NCBI GenBank assembly: GCA_027055635.1
Contig: JALUMZ010000342.1
Span: 1-17,711, forward strand
Origin: Campylobacteraceae bacterium
GTDB taxonomy: Bacteria > Campylobacterota > Campylobacteria > Campylobacterales > Sulfurospirillaceae
Reading direction: 5' to 3'
Length of the DNA stretch: 17,711 nt
The notes under the pieces were generated by a model. That model was not told the origin of the DNA and searched no databases. It worked only from the letters and a program-made list of their open reading frames with translations. Positions 7,120-14,006 of this stretch are shown here, piece after piece. Numbering within the stretch: the first letter of the stretch is position 1; every line of letters starts with the position of its first letter. Position numbers and translations under genes: made by a program.

Positions 7120-8033
7120 TGAAAAAAGCATACACTATGATTGAGTTGGTCATGGTTATAGTTGTCATGGGCATAGTTGCCTCTATCGGTGCAGAAATCA
7201 TAGCAAAACTATATGAAAACTACCTACAAACAAGATCTATAAACAGACTCCAAGCGCAAACAGAATTAGTTTTAGAACAAATAGCAAAGAGACTAACATA
7301 CCGTATCAAAGATAGTGTGATAGCAAGACTACCTGCATACCCCATAACATCTGCTCCTCTAGCACTTTCCGATGTTGATGTAAATGACAGTTATCATATT
7401 CTTGAATGGATAGGCAAAGATAATGAAGGACTAAATGGGGACTACAATGGGAGTAGAAATGTACCAGGCTGGAGTGGTTTTATAGATTTAGACTCAAACG
7501 AAACAAATAAAACACAAGTAAAAACAAGGGGTAGTCGCTTAGACTTTGAAGAAAATATAATCAATGCTTTAAGCTACGGAGATATAAATATAAGCTTAGC
7601 TTCTGCTCCTCATGCTGTACTTATTTTTAAAGGTAAAAGTGACTACAATGTCAGCAAATACGGCTGGAAGGGTAGTGGAACAAATGATACAAACTATACA
7701 TACCAAATACAAAGACAAGGCACAGATGTTTTAAAATTTTTAGACAAAAATGCTTCAACAGTTTACGAGCAATACAATTTGGCTTGGACTGCTTATGCAA
7801 TTGTACCAGAGGGTACGATAAGTGATGACTTCAATCTTACATTGAAATATAATTTTCAACCTTGGGATGGGAAAGATTATAATTCAACAACAACAAAAAG
7901 TTCAGTTCTGATGGAGCATGTCAGTAGTTTTAAATTTTTACAAAGTGGAGAGACTATCAGACTAAAACTCTGTATAAGAGACGACAGAACAGGTGGGGAT
8001 TTTGGATTTTGTAAAGAGAAGGTGGTATTTTGA
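7119..8033 (+). CDS. Prepilin-type protein 2 (PilW/GspJ-like)
   Basis: A 304-residue prepilin-like protein beginning MKKA, then Y-T-M-I-E5 with the hydrophobic helix 'LVMVIVVMGIVASIGAEII', a canonical class III leader with Glu5. The following 'LQAQTELVLEQIAKRLTYRIKDS' resembles the N-terminal helix of PilW/PulJ-type minor pseudopilins. The GTG start shares one base with the stop of the previous gene, and the 3' end shares one base with the next ATG, so the three are strictly coupled. About ten D/E-x-N-x-S/T sequons are seen in the periplasmic domain by hand count. Assignment to PilW/GspJ is by leader, size and gene order only. Confidence 0.85.
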   Translation: MKKAYTMIELVMVIVVMGIVASIGAEIIAKLYENYLQTRSINRLQAQTELVLEQIAKRLTYRIKDSVIARLPAYPITSAPLALSDVDVNDSYHILEWIGKDNEGLNGDYNGSRNVPGWSGFIDLDSNETNKTQVKTRGSRLDFEENIINALSYGDINISLASAPHAVLIFKGKSDYNVSKYGWKGSGTNDTNYTYQIQRQGTDVLKFLDKNASTVYEQYNLAWTAYAIVPEGTISDDFNLTLKYNFQPWDGKDYNSTTTKSSVLMEHVSSFKFLQSGETIRLKLCIRDDRTGGDFGFCKEKVVF

Positions 8034-8458
8034 TGCGCAAAGGATTTTCTCTTATAACTGCTGTTATTTTTTTAGTGCTCATTGCAACCATATCAGCATT
8101 AAGCATAGCACTTTCAACTCAATCAGTCAAACAGACAAGCGATATATACCTAAAATCTCAAGCCGAACTTTTACTTAGAAGTGGAACAGAATATGCCTTG
8201 TTAGCTATGAGTGGTCATGATTATAGTGGTTCTTGTTTAAACGATATCAACATGACATACAATGGTCAATTTGATATAAATGTGAGCATTATGTACATAG
8301 GCAATGGACTAGGTGGCACGGATTGTACGCAACTTGGAAGTGATATAGACACAAATGACTCAAACAGAACTGTCATCATAGATACAATTGTTTCAACAGT
8401 TGATGGAGTAGTTACCGAACCTATCAGGCTACATAGACGAACTATACAAAAACCTTAG
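8033..8458 (+). CDS. Prepilin-type protein 3 (PilX/GspK-like, no Glu5)
   Basis: A 141-residue protein starting MRKG, then F-S-L-I-T and the hydrophobic helix 'AVIFLVLIATISALSIAL'. The prepilin cleavage motif is clear, but position 5 of the mature protein is Thr rather than Glu. This is a hallmark of GspK/PilX-type subunits that sit at the pilus tip and do not need the Glu5-N-terminus contact. ATG 8033 overlaps the previous stop by one base (TGATG); an in-frame TTG at 8030 is less likely. Four D/E-x-N-x-S/T sequons are seen. It is the last gene of the operon, and no obvious intrinsic terminator follows before the hpf promoter at 8475. Confidence 0.82.
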   Translation: MRKGFSLITAVIFLVLIATISALSIALSTQSVKQTSDIYLKSQAELLLRSGTEYALLAMSGHDYSGSCLNDINMTYNGQFDINVSIMYIGNGLGGTDCTQLGSDIDTNDSNRTVIIDTIVSTVDGVVTEPIRLHRRTIQKP

Positions 8459-8474
8459 ATTTGCTATTTTTTCC

Positions 8475-8503
8475 TTAACATTTAAGCTTCATTTTGCTAT
8501 ACT
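8475..8503 (+). promoter_or_regulatory. Sigma-70 promoter of hpf
   Basis: TTAACA (8475-8480), a 17-nt spacer and TATACT (8498-8503), with TG one base before the -10, make this the best complete promoter in the window. Transcription should begin near 8510 and give a leader of about 40 nt. Confidence 0.7.
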
Positions 8504-8517
8504 TTAGACTATAAACT

Positions 8518-8533
8518 TCCCTGACTGTAGGGA
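8518..8533 (+). promoter_or_regulatory. Small leader hairpin before hpf
   Basis: TCCCT (8518-8522) and AGGGA (8529-8533) form a 5-bp stem with a 6-nt loop ending just before the ribosome binding site AAGGAG (8538-8543). It is short and could modulate translation. Confidence 0.3.
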
Positions 8534-8548
8534 TATAAAGGAGACAAG

Positions 8549-9067
8549 ATGAATTTAAGTATCGTTGGAAAACAGATAGAGCTTACTGATGCTCTGAAAA
8601 ATCATGTACAAGGAGCTGCTGATTCACTTAAGAAGTATAATTTGGATATCATTTCAACAAGATGTGTGATTTCAGCTGATGAAAAAAACGGCAAAAAGGG
8701 TTTTAGTGTAGAGTTTGCTATCAATTTAGCTCATATGAATACAGTTGTCATCAAACAAAAAGACAAAGATGTATATGCTGCTGTTGATTTAGCCATAGAG
8801 AGAGCCAAAAAAGTATTAAGACGACACCACGATAAGGTGACAAGCTTCAAGAAAAAAGAGGCACCTAAAAATATAGACATAGAACAAGTAGAATATTCTG
8901 AAGATGAAATTGTACCTATGAGACTAGAAAGCTACAAGCCAATAGAAGTCGAAGAGGCACTAGCCCAATTAAAAGACAGCGAAAAGCAATTTATCATATT
9001 TCATGATAAAGAAGACAAGGTAAGAGTTTTATACAAAAGAGCAAATGCCAAGTTTGGTCTCTATTAA
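8549..9067 (+). CDS. hpf: Long-form ribosome hibernation promoting factor
   Basis: A 172-residue protein with two domains. An N-terminal S30AE/RaiA-like domain (about 1-100, beginning 'MNLSIVGKQIELTDALKNHV') binds the decoding region of the 30S subunit. A C-terminal dimerisation domain (about 118-172, ending 'VRVLYKRANAKFGLY') follows. Long HPF pairs two 70S ribosomes into inactive 100S particles during stationary phase or stress. The length and domain order are typical of the long form found in most bacteria outside the gamma-proteobacteria. The ATG has a strong AAGGAG site and its own sigma-70 promoter, so it is separate from the pilus operon upstream. It ends 12 nt before the shared hairpin with the convergent chemoreceptor gene. 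Confidence 0.95.
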   Translation: MNLSIVGKQIELTDALKNHVQGAADSLKKYNLDIISTRCVISADEKNGKKGFSVEFAINLAHMNTVVIKQKDKDVYAAVDLAIERAKKVLRRHHDKVTSFKKKEAPKNIDIEQVEYSEDEIVPMRLESYKPIEVEEALAQLKDSEKQFIIFHDKEDKVRVLYKRANAKFGLY

Positions 9068-9079
9068 TCGATATTATTT

Positions 9080-9105
9080 AGTGAGAGAAGTTATCTTCTC
9101 TCACT
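9080..9105. terminator. Bidirectional terminator between hpf and the chemoreceptor gene
   Basis: GTGAGAGAAG (9081-9090) and CTTCTCTCAC (9095-9104) form a perfect 10-bp stem around TTAT, extended by an A-T pair at 9080/9105. The chemoreceptor stop codon lies in the loop and its last codons in one arm. The flanks are only moderately T-rich on either strand. Its position between convergent genes fits a two-way terminator. Confidence 0.65.
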
Positions 9106-10377
9106 CTTCTCTTCAACCATCCTATCCAAGAGCTCAAACACCTTCAAGCTATTATCTTCCATATTTCTAAAATTTTCAAGATAAAAATTAGCATTATTTT
9201 TAGTTAAGCCATTTTCATTTAACTCTTGCATATTTGAAATTACAAAATTATGGATATTTTGATGCGGTGTATTTAAAGTTTTATAAGCACTTGTGTATCC
9301 AAAGAGCTCTTTTCCTTTAGTGTTATACCATTTGCCCAATCTACAACTATTTGCATCAACAAAATCTATCTCATTTGCTTTTTCATTCAACACAGAAGAG
9401 TATGCAGTCGTTTTGTATATGATATGATCTATTTTAACAAGTGTAGAAAAACTCTTATCTTCAGTATATTTTGATGCTTTTGATGTCTCATTTGCATTTT
9501 TACTGAAATCCTCTAGCGTAGTTTTAAAGCCCTCTACTGCCTCTCCTGAGTCTGTAGCAATCTCATTTATCTCTTTTGCATTTGATTGTATATCTTGAGT
9601 CTCTTGCTGGAGAGTTTGTATAGTGATAGCTATCTCTGAAGTTGCCTTTTGTGTGCGCTCTGCTAGTTTTCTTACCTCATCGGCAACAACTGCAAATCCT
9701 CTTCCATGCTCACCTGCACGAGCTGCTTCTATAGCAGCGTTCAGTGCTAAAAGGTTTGTCTGATCCGCTATGTCTTTTATGAGATTGACAACTGAACTTA
9801 TCTCCTCAGTTCGGGAACCTAGCGAATTTATAGCTTCTGATATGCTCATTATCAACTCTATGAGGTTATTTAGTTTATTTGATATCTCTTGGGTTACATT
9901 AAGGCTTTCATTTGATTTGATAGCTGTACTTTCAGACATGCTACTTATTTGAGAAACCACATTTATAACTTCTTGCATATCTGCCTGGAGAATCTTAAAT
10001 GAAGAGCTTATCCCGCCATTTAAAGTACCAAATTGCACACTCATTTGGGCTCTTAATTTCTCTTTTCCAGCTACAAGTATGCCGTCCACTCCTTTTGAAA
10101 TATTTTTGCTAGATACATTAAAAAGTCCCTTTAACCCCTCAGGATACATTTTTCTATAACTCTTTCCACTGCTAGCAAACTCTACCGATGTATTTGCATC
10201 TCTCATGTAGGCTTCTAGCTGATCAAGCAGATCATTTATACCCCATGCAGTTTTTGCAAGTGGATCTTTCATATCTATATGAATTATCCTATCTTCTAGG
10301 TCACCATTTGCGGCCTTAAGCACTACCCTGTTAATTCTCTCAATCAAATCTGAATTTTTCTTCCTAGAACCAAACAT
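9091..10377 (-). CDS. Soluble methyl-accepting chemotaxis protein with C-terminal CZB domain
   Basis: A 428-residue chemoreceptor with no transmembrane segment or signal peptide, so probably cytoplasmic. The N-terminal 60 residues resemble a HAMP-type linker. The signalling hairpin lies at about 200-243 with the conserved tip 'NLLALNAAIEAARAGEHGRG' and 'VVADEVRKLAERT', which contacts CheA and CheW. The C-terminal part is a chemoreceptor zinc-binding (CZB) domain with the expected His, Cys, His, His ligands near H317, C344 (in 'CRLGKWY'), H372 and H376 ('PHQNIH'). CZB domains in other bacteria sense zinc or hypochlorous acid. The start is preceded by AAGGATAG, and the gene begins 4 nt after the PAS gene. 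The pair resembles the split energy-taxis receptor CetA/CetB of Campylobacter, except that this partner is soluble and carries CZB. Confidence 0.93.
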   Translation of the reverse strand: MFGSRKKNSDLIERINRVVLKAANGDLEDRIIHIDMKDPLAKTAWGINDLLDQLEAYMRDANTSVEFASSGKSYRKMYPEGLKGLFNVSSKNISKGVDGILVAGKEKLRAQMSVQFGTLNGGISSSFKILQADMQEVINVVSQISSMSESTAIKSNESLNVTQEISNKLNNLIELIMSISEAINSLGSRTEEISSVVNLIKDIADQTNLLALNAAIEAARAGEHGRGFAVVADEVRKLAERTQKATSEIAITIQTLQQETQDIQSNAKEINEIATDSGEAVEGFKTTLEDFSKNANETSKASKYTEDKSFSTLVKIDHIIYKTTAYSSVLNEKANEIDFVDANSCRLGKWYNTKGKELFGYTSAYKTLNTPHQNIHNFVISNMQELNENGLTKNNANFYLENFRNMEDNSLKVFELLDRMVEEKSERR

Positions 10378-10381
10378 ATCT

Positions 10382-10891
10382 CTATCCTTGCAGTGAGGCG
10401 ATTAGCTCATCATAGCTAATACCTTTTTCTTTTAATAAATCATTTAAGTATCTACTTGAAGCTTCCATGCCTCCCCTTTGTTCTTCATCTATAAGGGCAG
10501 CATACAACCCTTCACAAGTTCTTATTCCCTCTTCGCTTGGTTTTCTTCTAACAGAATAGTATCCAATAAGATTTCCATTTACATCTAATGAAGGAGTAAC
10601 ATTTGCATAAACCCAATAGTATCCACCATCTCTTGAGAGATTTTTCACATAAGCAAACATCTCTTCTTTGTTTTGAATCCTATCCCACAAAAGTTTAAAT
10701 ACGATACGGGGCATATCGGGATGTCTTATTATATTGTGTGGTGCTCCTATGAGTTCCCCTTCACTATATTTTGCCAACTGCATAAAAATCTTATTGCAAT
10801 ATGTGATTTTTCCTTTCAAATCAGTCTTTGAAACGATAAAATCGTTTGGTTTTAAATCATATCTGCTTGTTGTCGGTTTTGGTCTTGCCAT
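10382..10891 (-). CDS. PAS-domain energy-taxis sensor, CetB/Aer-like
   Basis: A 169-residue single PAS protein. 'IVSKTDLKGKITYCNKIF', 'GAPHNIIRHPDMP', 'VKNLSRDGGYYWVYANVTP' and 'GYYSVRRKP' are the hallmark segments of the FAD-binding PAS domain of Aer and Campylobacter CetB. In those proteins bound FAD reports the redox state of the respiratory chain, and the PAS domain passes this to a chemoreceptor. The C-terminal 40 residues are helical and may contact the partner. The gene lies 4 nt upstream of the soluble chemoreceptor gene and 17 nt downstream of recG, so it is probably in the same transcript. A good AAGGAAGG ribosome binding site supports the start. FAD binding is inferred from family resemblance. 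Confidence 0.88.
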   Translation of the reverse strand: MARPKPTTSRYDLKPNDFIVSKTDLKGKITYCNKIFMQLAKYSEGELIGAPHNIIRHPDMPRIVFKLLWDRIQNKEEMFAYVKNLSRDGGYYWVYANVTPSLDVNGNLIGYYSVRRKPSEEGIRTCEGLYAALIDEEQRGGMEASSRYLNDLLKEKGISYDELIASLQG

Positions 10892-10908
10892 CGTTATGCA
10901 CCTTCCTT

Positions 10909-12726
10909 TTAGATAGATAATATTGCATTATACTTTAAATTCTCTTTAGCTTCTTTTAATATCTCTATATCCTCGCTCATATCAAACCACTCAAAGCTCT
11001 TTCCGCTTTGAAAAATACCTCTTAGCATATCTCCTCCCTCTCTATACTTCAAATCAAGTTCTGCTATATCAAATCCACTATTGGTTTTGCAAAAATCCTC
11101 CAATCTTTTACTTTTTTGCAGATTTGTATATAAAAAACAGTATCCCTTAAGTCCATTTCTGCTCACCCTGCCTCTGAGTTGGTGCAAACTTGCAAGCCCA
11201 AGTCTCTCAGGTGCTACAAGTACGATAGTAGTGAGTCTTGGGAGTGAAATTCCTACCTCTATAACAGTTGTTGAGATAAGCAAATCTCCTTTTTCTGAAA
11301 ACTCTTGCAAAATCTCCTCTTTATTTTTATCTTTTCCAAAAGTGACATATACATTTTTAAAACTCCTCTCCCAAAAGCTTCTACCCTCCTCTATAGATTG
11401 ATACTCTATGACTTCACTCTCCTCTACTAAAGGATAGACTATGATTACTTGATGGTTTTGCTCTATCTCTGCTTTTATGTGCTCTAAAAGCTTAGTAAAT
11501 TCAGTTTTTCTGATGATTTTAGTATCTATATCCTTCTTGTATGGCAACTCTTTTATATAGGAAAAATCGACTAGCGAAGAGTGCATCATACTAAGAGTTC
11601 TAGGGATTGGAGTAGCAGAAAACTGCAAAAAGTGTACTCTTTTATCGCCTTTTTTTGCTAAATTTGATATAGCCACTCTCTGTTTTGTTCCAAACCTATG
11701 CTGTTCATCCACCATCACAAGGTCAATATCAGGCAACTCTCTAAACAAAAGCGCATGAGTTCCTATGATAAAATCAAATTTAGATAAATCATCACTCTTT
11801 TTACTCTTTTGAACAACTAAAGTGCTTTTTACATGTAGAGGTAAAAATTTCAAAGCCTCATCATATATCTGCTTTGCTAAAACAGTAGTAGGCACCATCA
11901 AAACAGCTCTTTTTGGGTGGCACATCACAACTGAGGCAAGTATCACCATAGTTTTACCGCACCCGACATCTCCCATGATAAGCCTCTTGGTTGCATACTT
12001 ACTTTTAAAATCGTCTTGTATCTGCTTAATTACTTTTTTTTGATCTCCTGTTAATTCAAAGGGTAAACTTTGCACAAAACTCTCTATTGAACCCTCTAAT
12101 TTACTCTTTGCTTCAAATTTAAGACTCTTTTTTTCCAAACTTTTTAGGTATTGCCGTATCTCTATATACTTCAGAGTCCTAAGCACATCCTTGCTAAGCC
12201 CGTCTTTCATGAAAGTTGTCAAAAAATCCAAAGTAGGAAAATGCAAAAGGAGAAGATTTTGTATATCTTTTACCCCTACCCCCTCTTTTTTTAAGTTATC
12301 CTCTTTCAGATACTTTTTGATGAGTTTTTGCATCATAGCATTTGGTATAGATGTTTTATATTTCGTATTTATTGTATTTATCTCTTTTAAGACTTTTGGC
12401 TGTTGGAGTTGAGTAAAGCCTTGAGAATATATAAGCTTACCCTTTACATGTAGAGTTATACCAACTTTAAAAGTAGCAAGATGGTAAGCACTTGGCCTGA
12501 AGATTATTGCATTTAGTTTTTCATTCCATGTTCTGCAAAATAGTTTAAGACTCAAAGCTTTAGGGCTTTTATGTGAGTTTAAAACCTCTACTTCTATAGA
12601 GTTTTGCTGATTTAAAAGGGGCGCTTTGGTGATAAAATTATTTTCGTAGGACTTTGGCAGTAAAAGGGCTAAATCACAAAAGCTATTAACCCCTAGTTTT
12701 TTAAAATATTTTGTATCACTATTCAC
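10909..12726 (-). CDS. recG: ATP-dependent DNA helicase RecG
   Basis: A 605-residue superfamily 2 helicase. A reduced wedge/OB-fold region comes first, with Walker A 'GDVGCGKT' near residue 251, DExH box 'DEQH' near 335, motif III 'SATPIPR' near 369, and motif VI plus the TRG-type end 'QLRGRVSRNGLKGYC' near 513. RecG remodels stalled replication forks and branch-migrates Holliday junctions. It is shorter than the roughly 690 residues of E. coli RecG, with the loss mainly at the N-terminus, a form usual in Campylobacterota. The GTG start overlaps the stop of the M16 gene by 4 nt (GTGA), indicating coupling. Two CTACATGTA words lie within it, both encoding Leu-His-Val-Lys. Confidence 0.95.
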   Translation of the reverse strand: MNSDTKYFKKLGVNSFCDLALLLPKSYENNFITKAPLLNQQNSIEVEVLNSHKSPKALSLKLFCRTWNEKLNAIIFRPSAYHLATFKVGITLHVKGKLIYSQGFTQLQQPKVLKEINTINTKYKTSIPNAMMQKLIKKYLKEDNLKKEGVGVKDIQNLLLLHFPTLDFLTTFMKDGLSKDVLRTLKYIEIRQYLKSLEKKSLKFEAKSKLEGSIESFVQSLPFELTGDQKKVIKQIQDDFKSKYATKRLIMGDVGCGKTMVILASVVMCHPKRAVLMVPTTVLAKQIYDEALKFLPLHVKSTLVVQKSKKSDDLSKFDFIIGTHALLFRELPDIDLVMVDEQHRFGTKQRVAISNLAKKGDKRVHFLQFSATPIPRTLSMMHSSLVDFSYIKELPYKKDIDTKIIRKTEFTKLLEHIKAEIEQNHQVIIVYPLVEESEVIEYQSIEEGRSFWERSFKNVYVTFGKDKNKEEILQEFSEKGDLLISTTVIEVGISLPRLTTIVLVAPERLGLASLHQLRGRVSRNGLKGYCFLYTNLQKSKRLEDFCKTNSGFDIAELDLKYREGGDMLRGIFQSGKSFEWFDMSEDIEILKEAKENLKYNAILSI

Positions 12727-14006
12727 TTTGTCACTATGGAGAAGCTTAATTTTGTGATTTCACTATGTTTTTTTATAAAATCATTCAAATCTTTTAAGCT
12801 AAGTTTTTCTATATCTTGTAATACTCTCTTAGAGTGTCCGAGCTTATAACCTCCATAATATTCAAAAAATGCACGATTTAATCTTTGAGATAGTGTCTCG
12901 TTTCTAAGGGGTTCGCTTCCAAGTAGAAACTTCTTTGCTTGCTCTAGCTCATCTGCACTCGCACCCTCTTTTACAAAGTTATCTATAACATTTTTTACAA
13001 GTTTTTTCGCCTCTTTTAGATTATCTGTTTTTGTTTGAAGATATCCTGTAAAAGAGCTATGTGACTTGTTTATACCATTTCTCGAATAAACAGAGTATGC
13101 CAATCCCTTTTTCACTCTCACCTCTTCCATCAGCCTACTGCCAAATCCACTCTCCCCGAGTATAAAACTAGCCACTTTTGACTTATATATATCCCTATCT
13201 CCACTCTTTAGATATAGAGGTGCACCAAAATATATATATGCTTGCTCGGTGTCTTTTTTGATAATTTTCTCTTTTTCATCTCCATTTGCATCAAAATAAC
13301 CTAGCTCTCTTTTGGTGCCTTTTTTTAATCCACCAAGGATAGGAATTATCAACCTCTTAAACTCCTCCTCGTCTATATCTCCACCAACCACTATGATTAG
13401 ATTGCTCAAATCAAGATGATTCTCATAAAACTTCTCAACTTCACTTAGGGTTAGACTCTTTATACTCTTTTCATCTCCTGCAAACGGATGTTCTATCGGA
13501 GTGTTTTTGTATATCAATTTTTTCAGATTTACATTTGCTATATAGTCAAAATCATTTTCTTTGCCCGAGAGATAGCCTAGTGTCTGACTCTGTACTTTTA
13601 TAAAACTCTCTTTTGTAAAATTTGGATCATCCAATAGCTGTTTTAACATAGAGATACCAAAAGGGAACTGCTCTTTTAGGCAAGACAACTCATATACAAA
13701 TGTTTCTGCACCACTATGTACACTAAGATTTATGGCTCTTTGGTCAAGTTCTGTAGAAAATTTAATGGAACCCATTTTTTTACTACCCTCATTTAGCAAG
13801 CTTGCTGTAAACCTAGCAAGTCCTGCATGTCCATCATCTTCTATGCTTCCACTTTTTCTTACCACTAACTGCAAAGATGTTATGGGTAGGTGTGTATCTT
13901 TTTCATAAATTACAGGTATTTTTACACCTTTAACTTCTATACTGCTCAAACTCTGACTCATCAAAACTCCCTCTAAAAATAGAAAAATTATCACTATAAA
14001 TTTCAT
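12723..14006 (-). CDS. Secreted M16-family peptidase homologue lacking the zinc motif
   Basis: A 427-residue protein with a hydrophobic N-terminus ('FIVIIFLFLEGVL', about 3-15) suggesting export, followed by an M16 (insulinase/processing-peptidase) fold. At the place of the catalytic HxxEH motif it reads 'HAGLARFTASLLNEGS' (from H60), so the glutamate and second histidine are missing. The C-terminal half keeps 'RLMEEVRVKKGLAYSVYS', the R/Y-type substrate-binding signature. It resembles, from memory, the Helicobacter HP1012 (PqqE) and Campylobacter Cj0805 proteins, which occupy similar neighbourhoods. It may act as the non-catalytic partner of a heterodimeric M16 protease encoded elsewhere. 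The ATG shares one base with the mqnC stop, and the 3' end overlaps recG by 4 nt. Confidence 0.88.
   Translation of the reverse strand: MKFIVIIFLFLEGVLMSQSLSSIEVKGVKIPVIYEKDTHLPITSLQLVVRKSGSIEDDGHAGLARFTASLLNEGSKKMGSIKFSTELDQRAINLSVHSGAETFVYELSCLKEQFPFGISMLKQLLDDPNFTKESFIKVQSQTLGYLSGKENDFDYIANVNLKKLIYKNTPIEHPFAGDEKSIKSLTLSEVEKFYENHLDLSNLIIVVGGDIDEEEFKRLIIPILGGLKKGTKRELGYFDANGDEKEKIIKKDTEQAYIYFGAPLYLKSGDRDIYKSKVASFILGESGFGSRLMEEVRVKKGLAYSVYSRNGINKSHSSFTGYLQTKTDNLKEAKKLVKNVIDNFVKEGASADELEQAKKFLLGSEPLRNETLSQRLNRAFFEYYGGYKLGHSKRVLQDIEKLSLKDLNDFIKKHSEITKLSFSIVTK

Noticed and set aside
10909..12726. Truncation of recG, because it is shorter than E. coli RecG
   Set aside because: All helicase motifs and the TRG-type end are present, the start overlaps the upstream stop cleanly, and about 600 residues is usual in this phylum.
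12903..13870. An intact HxxEH zinc-protease site in the M16 gene
   Set aside because: No HxxEH was found anywhere in the translated protein. The expected place reads HAGLA.
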